Positions 1 to 9,848 are shown, counted from the first letter of the stretch. The stretch is DNA of 64,000 nucleotides from an uncultured Bacteroidota bacterium (GCA_903882805.1 CAIRYK010000087.1:62001-126000), one strand, 5' to 3'. Notes: generated by a model not told the origin, from the sequence alone. A program made the numbers and translations.

Positions 1-1761
1 AAGTTCTTTTACATGAATGTCGATTGGAGGAGTTGTAGTAGTATCTGGGTGATTATTAACAATCAAAGCAACAGAGGGAACAAGACCCTGAACGCCGCTA
101 TAGTTGAAAGAATCTACAGAACGGATAAACGCAGCCTGAGAGAAAGGAATCAGACCGAAGTTAGCGGCTGGAGAACCTGTCATTGGGGTACCGCCAGTGC
201 TATAACCGCCAGCCCACATCATGCTTGAATATTCGAAGAAGTTTGAAGTAACAGCACGGCCAAACATACGTGGGTATGGGCTAGCGCCGCCATCGCAATA
301 CAGCAGGAAGTTAGCAGGAACTTCAGCAGCTATGTAGTAATAAGCGTTTGAATCGAGGAATATAGGACGACCTGGGATTGAAGTAGTAGGATCGCCCCAT
401 GGTGCTGTGAATATAACGCCTGAAGTATCTGTAGTACCGTTGAAAGCTTTGTTAGCCATAGAAACCAAGGTCAACTCGCCATTCTGAACAATGCTATCCA
501 AAGGTTGACCAGCAGCGCCGTCTACCCATTTGAAAGCATACAGGTTCATATTGCTTGCACCCAATGGGCCTAAAGTCTGGCTGTAGATAGAGAACTGTAC
601 TTTGCTCAAGGCAGTACCGCCTCTTGCAACGAAGTACATAGGACCCCAACATACGTCGGTAGTAGCAAATGAAGATGGACCGTGAGCTGCAGTAGCTATA
701 GGCGCCTGAGCTGCGAAATCGTAACGGCCTTTTGAGTAAACGCTATCGCTTGCATAGAAAGAGATAGTAGTTGAGTTATCCAGTGGATACTGATCGGTAG
801 TATCAGACATGATGTTGTACTGCAGATCGTAACGACCAGCGCCAGTTGGAGCAAGGTTGTACTCAGCTGGAGAATACAGTGCATAAATTGAGTCTGGAGC
901 AACATTTGCAGTACCAGTGAAAGTAGTGAGGTTGACGCTGGTATCTCTGCGAACCACGGTAGCCGAACCGCCTGTAGGGGTAAAGCTAAGTGAAGTAGCC
1001 ACTTTTACGTTTTTAGCGTCGCTTGAACCGTAGTTAGCTACGAAAGCGCCGTTAAGACCCTTATATGCCATTGGCGTAGTACCGGTGTTCAACTGATTGT
1101 AAGGAACAGCATAGTTTGCCCATGCAGCAGCGCCGCCCGGAACGAAACCAAGGTCATTACTATTGTTGATACCCCATGGAGTGATAGTCATTTTTACAGA
1201 ACCGGCTGGAAGCGTGTGGTACTGAGCCGATAAAGCTATACCATCGAGGTTGCCGATCATGAATACAGGGATAGTAACAGAAGTACCTGAAGTACCGCCA
1301 GCCATGCCTATTGGGCCTGCGCCGGGATATTCGTTGATGATAACAACAGCAACGGCGCCAGCGGTTTGTGCCTGAAGGGCTTTATAACCAAATTCGCAAG
1401 GCGTTGTAATAGGTCCTCTCCAAATAACGGCAATCTTACCGGTCATGTCTGTAGTAAAAGGTGCGCAACCGAAAGAATCGGGACCGCCCATAATTACAGG
1501 AACATCGATAAGCGGCGTAGTTACAGGCCCGCCCCAAGGAGTAGTACCTGACCATGCAGCTGTAAATTCTTTGTTACCGGCAATTGCAGAGGGAGCAGAT
1601 ACCTGAAAACGTAATCCAACATAGTCTTTGTACCAGTTTGAATCCGGAGTGTAGGTATTTGGACCAAACGCTAAAGGGTGAATCTGGGCATTACTCACAT
1701 TTGCAACGCCTATCAGGGCAGATGCAAGGAGTAACTTTTTAAGAGAGTTGAGATGCTTCAT
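1..1761 (-). CDS. Secreted protein with protease-associated (PA) domain, 3' end cut by window
   Basis: The frame is open from an ATG at 1761 to the window edge, giving 587 codons without a stop. The protein begins MKHLNSLKKLLLASALIGVA and continues to a cleavage-like site after NVSNAQ, a typical Sec signal peptide. Residues about 40-165 read like a PA domain, with GKIAVIWRG near residue 107 followed by GAVAVVIINEYPG and IPVFMIGN. PA domains are usually found in secreted peptidases or large surface proteins. The rest is beta-rich, with choice-of-anchor-like stretches, and no peptidase motif is visible before the edge. The C-terminus, where a T9SS sorting domain would be expected, is outside the window. 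The substrate is unknown. No clear Shine-Dalgarno sequence precedes the start, only an A/T tract. Confidence 0.8.
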   Translation of the reverse strand, partial: MKHLNSLKKLLLASALIGVANVSNAQIHPLAFGPNTYTPDSNWYKDYVGLRFQVSAPSAIAGNKEFTAAWSGTTPWGGPVTTPLIDVPVIMGGPDSFGCAPFTTDMTGKIAVIWRGPITTPCEFGYKALQAQTAGAVAVVIINEYPGAGPIGMAGGTSGTSVTIPVFMIGNLDGIALSAQYHTLPAGSVKMTITPWGINNSNDLGFVPGGAAAWANYAVPYNQLNTGTTPMAYKGLNGAFVANYGSSDAKNVKVATSLSFTPTGGSATVVRRDTSVNLTTFTGTANVAPDSIYALYSPAEYNLAPTGAGRYDLQYNIMSDTTDQYPLDNSTTISFYASDSVYSKGRYDFAAQAPIATAAHGPSSFATTDVCWGPMYFVARGGTALSKVQFSIYSQTLGPLGASNMNLYAFKWVDGAAGQPLDSIVQNGELTLVSMANKAFNGTTDTSGVIFTAPWGDPTTSIPGRPIFLDSNAYYYIAAEVPANFLLYCDGGASPYPRMFGRAVTSNFFEYSSMMWAGGYSTGGTPMTGSPAANFGLIPFSQAAFIRSVDSFNYSGVQGLVPSVALIVNNHPDTTTTPPIDIHVKEL

Positions 1762-1863
1762 AAAAAAAAATTAGATTTTTGGAGTATAAAGTTATAAACA
1801 TTCTTGTACATAAAACAAATTCACCCACAATTGGGCGCTAATATTTTTTATCTCCATATAAAT

Positions 1864-2859
1864 TTATCCTACCAATCCAAGCTGTTTACTCAAAGATAAC
1901 ATACGGTCTATGGGTATTTTGGCTGCAATCCGGAGTTCTTCGTCCATCAATATTTCAGGTAGTTCGTACTTCATACACAGGTACAATTTCTCCAAAGTGT
2001 TTAATTTCATGTGCGGACAGTCGTTGCAGGCGCAGGCATTATTTGGCGGAGCGGCTATGAATGTTTTATGCGGAGCATTCTTCTGCATCTGATGCAGTAT
2101 GCCAGCCTCTGTAGCTACAATAAATGTATCTGCCGCGTTTGTCTCCGAATATTTAAGTAGTTGTGTTGTGGAACCAATGAAATCGGCTATTGCCAATACT
2201 GCCTCTTCACACTCGGGATGGGCAATAAACTTAGCCTGTGGATAACGGCTCTTCAACTTGGTTATCTTCTCGAGCGAAAATATCTCGTGCACCATACACG
2301 CACCGTTCCACAACACCATGTTGCGGCCGGTTTGCTTGTTGATGTATCCGCCCAGGTTCTTATCGGGCGCAAAGATTATTTTTTGGTCGGCAGGCAGACT
2401 CTCTACAATGAGCTGTGCATTGCTCGACGTACAAATAATATCGCTCAGCGCCTTTATTCCTGCCGAACAGTTGATATAAGAAATTACCAGATGGTCGGGA
2501 TGCTTGTCTTTGAATGCTTTAAAAAGCGGCGGCGGACAACTATCGCTAAGACTACAACCTGCGCGCAAATCGGGCAGTAATACTTTTTTGTGTGGATTGA
2601 GGATCTTAGCCGTCTCGGCCATGAAGTGTACGCCGGCAAATACAATTATCTCAGCATCAGTTTGTGCAGCCTTTTGTGCAAGACCCAGACTATCGCCTAT
2701 ATAGTCGGCCACATCTTGTATATCCGGCTCCTGGTAGTAGTGCGCCAGTACAATTGCCTTCTTTTCCTTTTTTAGCTTCTTTATTTCTTCAAACAGATCC
2801 AGCGTGGGGTCTATTGCAACATCTAAAAATCCTTTCTCATTTATTTGTTCGGTAATCAT
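1864..2859 (-). CDS. nadA: Quinolinate synthase A
   Basis: NadA condenses iminoaspartate with dihydroxyacetone phosphate to form quinolinate, the first committed product of de novo NAD synthesis from aspartate. It is a cytoplasmic [4Fe-4S] enzyme. The 331-residue product has the family hallmarks: [20 protein letters not shown] near residues 39-58, [16 protein letters not shown] with Cys102, WNGACMVHE with Cys188, and [10 protein letters not shown] near 275-284 supplying the third cluster cysteine. The spacing of about 86 residues between cluster cysteines fits the three-domain fold. The ATG at 2859 leaves a normal N-terminal extension. The gene runs leftward, away from the origin-like region. 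nadB and nadC are not in the window. Confidence 0.97.
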   Translation of the reverse strand: MITEQINEKGFLDVAIDPTLDLFEEIKKLKKEKKAIVLAHYYQEPDIQDVADYIGDSLGLAQKAAQTDAEIIVFAGVHFMAETAKILNPHKKVLLPDLRAGCSLSDSCPPPLFKAFKDKHPDHLVISYINCSAGIKALSDIICTSSNAQLIVESLPADQKIIFAPDKNLGGYINKQTGRNMVLWNGACMVHEIFSLEKITKLKSRYPQAKFIAHPECEEAVLAIADFIGSTTQLLKYSETNAADTFIVATEAGILHQMQKNAPHKTFIAAPPNNACACNDCPHMKLNTLEKLYLCMKYELPEILMDEELRIAAKIPIDRMLSLSKQLGLVG

Positions 2860-2952
2860 CTTCTGGTGTTATTTATATATAAATTAAATAAAACATTGAT
2901 AAAGCAGACCTTTTTTTCTAAATATTTCCGGCAAAAACTTAAACCACAGCGC

Positions 2953-3700
2953 TTATCCACATTCCTAATAATAGCTTTTAAAGTTTTTAAAACAAATACC
3001 TATTACTATTAGCAGTGGGGATATGGGGAATAAAAAGTGAAAGAGCTATTGCAAAATTAGAACTTTAGGTTTACTAACAGTTTACTACTGGGTTATTAAC
3101 ATAAAAATAGACCACTAAACGATAGCGAACCAACGAAAACGTGGAATTGTTGATAAACCGGACTGTTAGAAAATAACACAACGTTAATATCAGGACAACT
3201 TGTGGACAACGGATTTTGATGTGGGATAACTTTTGTGGATAACGCCCTCAGAAAAAGTTATTCCTGAAACCCGTTTGTTTATACAGGCGTTTTTACCGGT
3301 TATCCACACCGTTTTGGAATAACTAATCTGGTAGAATATGATTGATTATTAATGGGTTGTGGTGTTTTTGCAGCCGTAGTATAGTATTAACAGCGCTATG
3401 ACTGGTAAATAGTTTTCTTAGATTGCAAGCAGTCTATTATTAGCATATAGCTACACTGCTAGTATAACCACCAACCTGCAATTAACTGATATTATATAGA
3501 TGTAGTAGCTCAGGTTATTTGTGTGGATAAATAAATTATAGGCATTCCGGTAATTGCCCGATTAGATAAAGTAAACAAGCTGTGGAGGAGGTCTAAAAGG
3601 CAGCAGAAAAAATAAATACCGCTAAAAACACTACTGGCTTAATAAAAAATGACCAATTTTAGATGCAAATAGGAAAATAAAAGTGAGAATCTGTTGATAA
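2953..3700. other. Candidate replication origin (DnaA-box cluster)
   Basis: This 900-bp gap between the divergent genes nadA and ppiD has no coding potential and is AT-rich. It contains four exact TTATCCACA DnaA boxes: 2953-2961 (+), 3234-3242 (-), 3300-3308 (+) and 3522-3530 (-). Three more sites differ by one base: 3148-3156 (TGTTGATAA), 3201-3209 (TGTGGACAA) and 3692-3700 (TGTTGATAA). By chance, about 0.007 exact boxes would be expected in a stretch this long, counting both strands. Flanking genes point outward, as at bidirectional origins. dnaA is not adjacent, which is common in Bacteroidota. The melting region is not pinpointed. Inferred from sequence only. Confidence 0.75.
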
Positions 3701-3766
3701 CTGTGTGAAATCTCATTATTTCCCATAAATTTGCCGTCCTTAATATAATAAATAATAAAACCTGCA

Positions 3767-5962
3767 ATGTCTGTAATACAAACTATCAGAAATAAGTATG
3801 GGAAAATAGCCGGCGGTATAATAGCCGTTGCTCTCGTTGGCTTTATAATTTCTGACGCCTTCAATGGTTCCTTTGGTAATTTTTTCAGAGGAAGGGATTC
3901 CAACGTAATGAAAGTAGATGGGATTAAAATTGAACCCAGAGAATATCAGGACAGGGTAAAAGAATACGAGACATTGTACGCAATGTTTAATAAGACCCGC
4001 AATCTGGATGAAGCTACCCGCGCACAAATGAGCGAGCAGGTAATACAGATGATTGTGTATGAAAACGTGGTGGGCGAGCAGTGCGACAAACTGGGTATCA
4101 CTACCAGCGAAGAAGAGAAAAAAGAAATGATATATGGCGCCAATCCCGATCCACTGATTCGTCAGTTTCAGATCGATGGTCAGCAGATATTCATCAATCC
4201 GCAAACAAATCAGTTCGATCCACAGATTGTGAAGTGGATGGAAAAACAACTGGACGAAGAGCCGCAGAAAACAGACCCTACCGGAAAAATACGCGAGCAG
4301 TGGGAAACTGTGAAAGCATATGTGAAACGCATGAGCCGCGTTAATAAGTTCAACTCGCTCTATGCAGGTTCGTCTTATGTGCCTATGTATATGATGAAGC
4401 GTATGGCTGCCGACCAAAACTCTATGGCTTCTATCAAGTATGTAAAAATACCTTTCTCTACTGTTCCGGATGCAGAAGTAAAAGTATCTGAAGAAGAAGT
4501 GAAAGCATACATGCAGAAACATGCTGCACAGTACACCAACGATCAGCCTACAAGAACTATTGAATATGTGTCTTTCGACATTCTTCCTTCTTCTGCCGAT
4601 ACTGCCCGCGCTATAGAAGCCCTGGAAGCAATAAAAGCAGATTTGACCAATACTACTAAAGATTACAAAACTTTCGTAAATAATAAGTCGGACGAGGTTA
4701 ACTCTTACAGCGAAGCTTTCCTGAACAAAAGAACATTCATGTCACGCTATGCTGATACCATTATGGGTATGGCAGTAGGATCGATCTACGGACCTTATTA
4801 CGAAAACGGCGGTTACAGACTTACCAAAGTAACAGATCGCAAAACATTGCCAGACTCAGTGAAAATGAGACACATACTGGTGATGACAAAATCGCAGGGT
4901 AAAGAAATAATGAGCGATACGCTTGCCAAAATGAAACTGGATAGCGCTATGACTGCTATAAAAGCAGGCGGCAAATTTGATTCTGTAGTAAATGTATTCA
5001 GCATGGATGAGCAGAGCAAGAAAAACGGCGGCGAATACACGTTCACATTGCAGCAGCGCGTAACCGTATCTAAAGAACTGGGCGACTATATTTTCGATGG
5101 TAAAGCCGGCGACAAAGGCATAGTGAAAGTAAGTAACGACAACTACTCTGGCTACCACTATGTAGAAGTAATAGAGCAGAAAGGTATAGCGCCAAGCATT
5201 CAGTTGGCTACCGTAACCAAGTTGCTTGCTCCAAGCGATAGCACAGTAAATGCTATATATGGTAAAGCAAATGAGTTTGCAGGTAAAAACCAGACAGTCG
5301 CAGAATTTGACGCTACAGTTAAGAAACTTAACCTCGATCGCCGTATAGGTGAAAATGTAAAAGTGAATAGCTTTAGCATTGGCGGCCTGGGCGCAGCTCG
5401 CGAAATAGTAAAATGGATGTACGATCATAAAGTAGGCGATATATCTGCTGTGTTCCAGTTGGGCGACCAGAGATATGTGGTAGCCAAACTTGCTGGTACA
5501 CAGGAAGCAGGTATCATGCCGCTTACGGCTGCAAACCGCCCAATGCTGGAGCAGAAAGTAAGAGAAGAAAAGAAAGCAGAAGTACTTGCTAAGAAATTTG
5601 CAGGTCAGTCATCGCTCGACGCTATTGCACAGGCTGCTAATGTAACCGTACAGGCTGCAGACACAGTAATGATGGGTGGCGGTTTTGTAGCAAATCTGGG
5701 TTACGAGCCTAAAGTTGTAGGTTATGTATTCAATAAAACTTTCCAGCCAAACACTGTTTCTCCTGCAATTAAAGGTCAGGGCGGCGTGTACTTCGTAACA
5801 GTGGGCAACCGCGTTATGAACCCAATTGGTCAGGAAATGATGCCAATGCTTGCTCAGCAGCGCGGAATGCAGGAAAATCAGATGAGAAATCAGATTAGCC
5901 AGTCATTACAGCAAACGCTTACCAAGAAAGCAAAAGTGGAATACAACCATGCTAACTTCTAA
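3767..5962 (+). CDS. PpiD-like membrane-anchored peptidylprolyl isomerase (SurA N-terminal and parvulin domains)
   Basis: This is a periplasmic folding factor for exported proteins, anchored in the inner membrane. The 731-residue protein starts with a short cytoplasmic stretch and one membrane helix at about residues 13-31, followed by a SurA_N-like helical domain with the opening VDGIKIEPREYQ. A parvulin-type rotamase domain starts near residue 364 with KMRHILVMT and continues through GGKFDSVVNVFSMD and KNGGEYTF. A second degenerate PPIase-like region follows. The length is close to PpiD of other Bacteroidota (about 700). A TAAATTTG -7-like element lies at 3726-3733, 34 bp before the ATG. 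A strong terminator follows. Confidence 0.92.
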   Translation: MSVIQTIRNKYGKIAGGIIAVALVGFIISDAFNGSFGNFFRGRDSNVMKVDGIKIEPREYQDRVKEYETLYAMFNKTRNLDEATRAQMSEQVIQMIVYENVVGEQCDKLGITTSEEEKKEMIYGANPDPLIRQFQIDGQQIFINPQTNQFDPQIVKWMEKQLDEEPQKTDPTGKIREQWETVKAYVKRMSRVNKFNSLYAGSSYVPMYMMKRMAADQNSMASIKYVKIPFSTVPDAEVKVSEEEVKAYMQKHAAQYTNDQPTRTIEYVSFDILPSSADTARAIEALEAIKADLTNTTKDYKTFVNNKSDEVNSYSEAFLNKRTFMSRYADTIMGMAVGSIYGPYYENGGYRLTKVTDRKTLPDSVKMRHILVMTKSQGKEIMSDTLAKMKLDSAMTAIKAGGKFDSVVNVFSMDEQSKKNGGEYTFTLQQRVTVSKELGDYIFDGKAGDKGIVKVSNDNYSGYHYVEVIEQKGIAPSIQLATVTKLLAPSDSTVNAIYGKANEFAGKNQTVAEFDATVKKLNLDRRIGENVKVNSFSIGGLGAAREIVKWMYDHKVGDISAVFQLGDQRYVVAKLAGTQEAGIMPLTAANRPMLEQKVREEKKAEVLAKKFAGQSSLDAIAQAANVTVQAADTVMMGGGFVANLGYEPKVVGYVFNKTFQPNTVSPAIKGQGGVYFVTVGNRVMNPIGQEMMPMLAQQRGMQENQMRNQISQSLQQTLTKKAKVEYNHANF

Positions 5963-5985
5963 TCAAGAATAGCAGTTGATATTTG

Positions 5986-6017
5986 ATCGGCCAGTCCTTA
6001 GGATTGGCCGATTTTTT
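5986..6017 (+). terminator. Rho-independent terminator after ppiD-like gene
   Basis: Hairpin ATCGGCCAGTCC / GGATTGGCCGAT with a TTA loop and one G-T wobble, followed by TTTTTTA. It begins 23 bp after the stop codon of the isomerase gene. Confidence 0.9.
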
Positions 6018-6240
6018 ATTTTATGTAACCGATGGAAGTATATTGGTAAAAATCCTCTGGCAAGAGTGTTAGTCCTTCTTTTTCTGCAGACGCTACATAT
6101 CTAGTTAAGTAGCACGCCTTTAGCATTTCCAGAAAAAGGTTATAGATAACAGCAAGTTTTAAAAAAATAGCAATTCGAAAGATTTAACAAACAAATACAG
6201 TATAACCTTAAAGCAAACAGAAAAATGAGGTGCTAGGGTA

Positions 6241-6866
6241 TCATTTCAAAAAATCATTTACTTTACCTTGAATTTTTTTCTGCACTGATTTCCATGTTTG
6301 TCCTTTTAAACTTAGTGGTTCTTCTGTTTCATTTGCATCGGCAAAGTATGTTAGAGCTTGAGGAATAGAAATGAGCATTTGATTATTTGGGTATTTTTTA
6401 TTAAAAAAATCTATGAAGTCAGCTATGCTATAATGATCAAGTAATTCAGCAATATCCCAAAAATCTTTTTTAACGCCTCTTTTAAAAATTGCTGCAATTT
6501 TCATTGCCATTATATCTTGTATACTTGCCAAGCAAATGCCGTCGGTATGTACACACTCATAGATTAATGGATAATGAGAATATTGAACAAAATCAACTTT
6601 GATATTGTCTATAAAACCAAATATACCTATTGGATTAGTTGCATTGTTGTAAACAAATTGGTCAAAGTTTGCTGCTAATACAGCTAACAGTTCATCTTTA
6701 TCAAAATTTGTACTGGAAAACAGGTCTATATCAACCGATATACGATGACCATAATATAAAGCTAATGCCTGCCGCCCACTAAGTAGAAATTTGCTAACTC
6801 AGGTATTAGCATAAGGCGTTTTAGTACACCCAGTGTGTGTGGGTCGATTGTGCTGTATTGTAGCAT
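6241..6866 (-). pseudogene. Frameshifted AbiEii-type nucleotidyltransferase (toxin-like)
   Basis: Two frames together encode one AbiEii/AbiGii-family nucleotidyltransferase, the toxin class of type IV toxin-antitoxin systems. Frame 1 starts at the ATG at 6866 and reads MLQYSTIDPHTLGVLKRLML to NFYLVGG, then stops at 6762. The -1 neighbour frame picks up exactly there with ALALYYGHRISVDIDLF, the GG...DxD active-site region. It then runs without a stop through KVDFVQY and the C-terminal DFWDIAELL helix to 6241. The total of 626 nt is one base short of a full 208-residue reading frame, so a single lost base in the GGCAGGCAT stretch explains it. This could be a real inactivating mutation, a sequencing error, or less likely programmed slippage. 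The start lies inside the end of the DUF6922 gene (46-bp overlap), indicating an operon. Confidence 0.85.
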
Positions 6867-7126
6867 TTGTAATCTGTTAGTTCGTTTTCAAAAAGCGCAC
6901 AAGCAAGGTACACTACAGGTAGCGGAAGCCATTTTGCACCAGTAAGAACACTACATATTTTTTTGTCGCCATAATATCTGCGACATGCACGGATATCGGG
7001 CACATCACCCCTTTCAAATACTCGTTGGATGATGAATGCTGCTTTGCCAGTATAGTCTAATTGTTCAAAATCAACATCCCAAAAAATACGTTTATTGAGA
7101 ATAGGCTTTGGTTGTATAACAGACAT
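6821..7126 (-). CDS. DUF6922 domain protein, probable partner/antitoxin of the AbiEii-like gene
   Basis: 101 residues starting MSVIQPKPILNKRIFWDVDF, with the family pattern FWDVDFEQLDY, then FIIQRVFERGDVPDI and RRYYGDKKI. This small domain is typically encoded directly upstream of AbiEii-type nucleotidyltransferases in Bacteroidota, so an antitoxin or regulatory role is inferred, not demonstrated. The frame extends upstream to 7372, but the ATG at 7126 is preferred because similarity starts there and the upstream part is low in coding character. Its 3' end overlaps the start of the next gene. A perfect 12-bp palindrome lies 12 bp before the start and could be a self-regulatory operator. Confidence 0.75.
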   Translation of the reverse strand: MSVIQPKPILNKRIFWDVDFEQLDYTGKAAFIIQRVFERGDVPDIRACRRYYGDKKICSVLTGAKWLPLPVVYLACALFENELTDYKCYNTAQSTHTHWVY

Positions 7127-7138
7127 GGCTATAAAGAT

Positions 7139-7150
7139 ACTAACGTTAGT
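7139..7150. promoter_or_regulatory. 12-bp perfect palindrome upstream of toxin-antitoxin-like operon
   Basis: ACTAACGTTAGT is fully self-complementary and sits 12 bp upstream of the DUF6922 start codon on the minus strand. Its position fits an operator for autoregulation by the encoded antitoxin; no direct evidence of binding. Confidence 0.4.
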
Positions 7151-7430
7151 GCATGAAAAAAAGTAATTGAATTGTAGCAGACTATAAAATTCCAAACTGT
7201 AGACACTATTTGCTGTTAAGGCTGAAGTAGTCTCAGGAGAATAATCGATTATCAACTCCGTTTGTTGAAGATAATACCATAAGTTACAACAGTTTGTTCT
7301 TAAGTCGACTATTATAGCAGCAGTGTGATTTTTTGTTAGGTTACTGAGTATACCGCCGCATTTCAGCGCCACTTTTTGTGGTATTTCATAAAATTTTATT
7401 AATAGTAATCATGAATTAACCCATGAGTGA

Positions 7431-7460
7431 TTGATGCAAGGTATTATTTCCGTACCTTTG
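7431..7460 (+). promoter_or_regulatory. Bacteroidota-type promoter for typA
   Basis: TTG at 7431-7433, a 19-bp spacer, then TACCTTTG at 7453-7460. This matches the Bacteroidota sigma-ABfr consensus (-33 TTG, -7 TAnnTTTG, spacing 19-21). Transcription would begin near 7467, giving a leader of about 115 nt before typA. Confidence 0.75.
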
Positions 7461-7468
7461 CACGCTGA

Positions 7469-7513
7469 ATAAACAGGCCCTTCCTGATTGTTGGTTCGGG
7501 AGGGCTTATTTAT
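7469..7513 (+). promoter_or_regulatory. Stem-loop in the typA leader
   Basis: A 16-bp imperfect stem (7469-7484 with 7498-7513; two G-U pairs and one mismatch) around a 13-nt loop starts within a few bases of the predicted transcription start. It could stabilise the mRNA, act as an attenuator, or be incidental. Confidence 0.4.
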
Positions 7514-7582
7514 TGGGTGATATTGCAAAGTTGATTTAAGTAAGTTTTAAAAGAAATAGGTTAAAATAGATTAAAATAAAAT

Positions 7583-9385
7583 ATGGATATTCGTAACATC
7601 GCCATCATTGCGCACGTAGACCACGGTAAGACGACGTTGGTTGATAAAATTTTACACACTACCAATGTATTCAGAGACAACCAGGAGACCGGTGAACTGA
7701 TAATGGACAACAACGACCTGGAACGCGAACGCGGCATTACTATCTTTAGTAAGAACGCTTCTGTTACCTACAAAGGAGTGAAAATTAATGTAATTGACAC
7801 TCCGGGTCACGCCGACTTTGGCGGTGAAGTGGAGCGCGTACTGAAAATGGCCGATGGCGTTTTGTTGCTGGTAGATGCGTTTGAAGGCCCTATGCCGCAA
7901 ACACGTTTCGTACTGCAAAAAGCCCTCAACCTGCACCTGCACCCTATCGTGGTTATCAACAAAGTAGACAAACCTAACTGCCGTCCCGATGAAGTGCACG
8001 ATGCCGTTTTCGAACTGTTTTATCAGCTCGACGCTACAGAAGATCAATTGAACTTCCCTACAGTATACGGTTCTTCAAAACAAGGCTGGTTTAACTACAC
8101 GCTCGAAAAAACGGAAGATATCACTGTATTGCTCGATACAATATTGGCTAAAGTGCCTGAGCCCGTTGTGGCAGAAGGTAACCTCCAGTTGCAAATTACC
8201 TCGCTCGATTACTCTACCTTCCTTGGCCGTATAGCTATAGGAAAAGTAACCCGCGGCTCTATAAAAGAAAACCAGACCGTAATGCTGTGTAAAGTAGACG
8301 GCACCATGCAGCGCAGCAAAGTAAAAGAGCTGTATGTGTTTGAAGGAATGGGCAAAAAGAGAGTGCAGGAAGTATTGGCAGGCGATATTTGCGCTGTAGT
8401 GGGTATAGAAGGTTTCCAGATTGGCGAAACAATTGCCGATGCTGAAAATCCGGAAGCCCGCATCATCATACCAATTGATGAGCCTACCATGAACATGCAG
8501 TTCAGCATCAACAACTCGCCTTTCTTTGGTAAAGAAGGTAAGTTTGTAACCAGTCGCCACATACGCGACAGGTTGATGAAGGAACTGGAAAAAAACCTTG
8601 CGCTGAGAGTACAGGAAACAGACGATGCTGATAAGTTTCTGGTATATGGCAGGGGTATATTGCACCTGAGCGTACTGGTAGAAACGATGCGCAGAGAAGG
8701 TTACGAACTTACTGTAGGCCAGCCGCAGGTAATAACAAAAGAAATAGATGGTAAACGTTGCGAGCCTTATGAGGTGCTGGTAGTAGATGTACCAGCGGAA
8801 TACAGCGGTAAAGTGATAGACCTGGTAACACAGCGCAAGGGCGAAATGCTGATTATGGAAACTAAAGGCATGATTCAGCACCTGGAGTTCGACATTCCAT
8901 CGCGCGGATTGATAGGTTTGCGTTCGCAGATGCTCACCAACACTGCCGGCGAAGCAGTGATGGCGCACAGATTTGCAGAATACAAACCATGGAAAGGTCA
9001 TATACCAGGCCGTAACAATGGCGTATTGCTGGCTAAAACGGCAGGCGTGGCTACAGGTTACTCTATAGACAAGCTACAAGATCGCGGAGCTTTCTTTATA
9101 GATCCGGGACAAGAGGTGTATGCAGGTCAGGTGATAGGTGAGCACATTAAGCCAGGAGACCTCGTGGTGAATATTGCAGAAGCAAAAAAACTGACCAACA
9201 TGCGCGCAAGCGGTACAGACGACTCTGTGCGTATTACCCCAAAAATACTGATGACACTGGAAGAATGTATGGAATACATACAGCAAGACGAGTGTATAGA
9301 AGTAACGCCAAAGAACATTCGCCTGCGCAAAATAATGCTGGACGAAGAAGACAGAAAGAAATTCCAGAAAATGATGAAAGGCTAA
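7583..9385 (+). CDS. typA: TypA/BipA ribosome-associated translational GTPase
   Basis: TypA is an EF-G-like GTPase that binds the ribosome and helps 50S assembly and translation under stress. The 600-residue product has the family length. Residues 1-190 form the G domain: [10 protein letters not shown] (P-loop), RERGITI (switch I), [12 protein letters not shown] (G3) and NKVDKP (G4). EF-Tu domain 2, EF-G domain V and the TypA-specific C-terminal domain follow, including [10 protein letters not shown] and [10 protein letters not shown]. It is transcribed alone, from the promoter at 7431-7460 to the terminator at 9446-9483. Confidence 0.97.
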   Translation: MDIRNIAIIAHVDHGKTTLVDKILHTTNVFRDNQETGELIMDNNDLERERGITIFSKNASVTYKGVKINVIDTPGHADFGGEVERVLKMADGVLLLVDAFEGPMPQTRFVLQKALNLHLHPIVVINKVDKPNCRPDEVHDAVFELFYQLDATEDQLNFPTVYGSSKQGWFNYTLEKTEDITVLLDTILAKVPEPVVAEGNLQLQITSLDYSTFLGRIAIGKVTRGSIKENQTVMLCKVDGTMQRSKVKELYVFEGMGKKRVQEVLAGDICAVVGIEGFQIGETIADAENPEARIIIPIDEPTMNMQFSINNSPFFGKEGKFVTSRHIRDRLMKELEKNLALRVQETDDADKFLVYGRGILHLSVLVETMRREGYELTVGQPQVITKEIDGKRCEPYEVLVVDVPAEYSGKVIDLVTQRKGEMLIMETKGMIQHLEFDIPSRGLIGLRSQMLTNTAGEAVMAHRFAEYKPWKGHIPGRNNGVLLAKTAGVATGYSIDKLQDRGAFFIDPGQEVYAGQVIGEHIKPGDLVVNIAEAKKLTNMRASGTDDSVRITPKILMTLEECMEYIQQDECIEVTPKNIRLRKIMLDEEDRKKFQKMMKG

Positions 9386-9445
9386 TACCTAAGGCGAATT
9401 GCCGAAGTAAAAGACCAACCAATATATGGAACCAAAATAAGTAAC

Positions 9446-9483
9446 AAGAAGCCGACTCTTCATTAAGGGTCGGCTTCTTTTGT
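9446..9483 (+). terminator. Rho-independent terminator of typA
   Basis: 15-bp stem at 9446-9460 and 9465-9479 (one G-U pair), CATT loop, followed by a T-rich tail. The stem core is GCCGAC/GTCGGC. Confidence 0.9.
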
Positions 9484-9602
9484 GTTTACTTCGCCTGTTT
9501 AACATTTGCTGTTTATGGAATACGCTATTTTGGGCGTCTATAGTTATAGTGCAGTCAAATAGTGACATTAAGAATTAAATTTGCAAACAAAAACAACAAC
9601 CG

Positions 9603-9848
9603 ATGAGTTACAGTGAGAATAGCGCGCGCGAAAAGTCGAAAAGACAATTGCGAACGTTTATGGATTTGTTTATGGGTGTTTTTTATGTGTTTATCGGCGG
9701 AGTAGTGTTTTTTGTACAGTCGTTTGGCGGAATGGCTATACCGCCGCTGGTAGCCTACATACTGGGCGGCATGATGATGGTAGGGGGAGCATTAAGGTTT
9801 TGGAGAGGTGTAAAAACGCTGAAACCACAACAGCAGGAGGAAGAGTAA
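9603..9848 (+). CDS. Small two-helix membrane protein
   Basis: 81 residues: a charged N-terminus (MSYSENSAREKSKRQLRTF), two hydrophobic segments at about 20-40 and 45-64 rich in Gly, and a charged tail ending in EEE. I do not recognise a family. A TAAATTTG -7-like element at 9576-9583 lies 19 bp upstream. It precedes the PstS-like and TPR genes on the same strand with a 126-bp gap. In related genomes this pair often follows ExbB/ExbD/TonB genes, so a membrane partner role is possible but unproven. Confidence 0.65.
   Translation: MSYSENSAREKSKRQLRTFMDLFMGVFYVFIGGVVFFVQSFGGMAIPPLVAYILGGMMMVGGALRFWRGVKTLKPQQQEEE

Noticed and set aside
6532-6800. Apparent gap upstream of a 96-residue frame
   Set aside because: Reading the neighbouring frame shows that this is the rest of the AbiEii-type gene, so it is annotated as one frameshifted gene rather than a short gene plus a gap.
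7466-7513. GGTTCG in a stem-loop that recalls a tRNA T-arm
   Set aside because: No acceptor, D or anticodon arms can be built around it; kept only as a leader hairpin.
8075-9001. 308-codon frame antisense to typA, and similar long antisense frames (17145-18266, 18908-19753)
   Set aside because: These are shadows of well-supported genes and have no protein-family features of their own.
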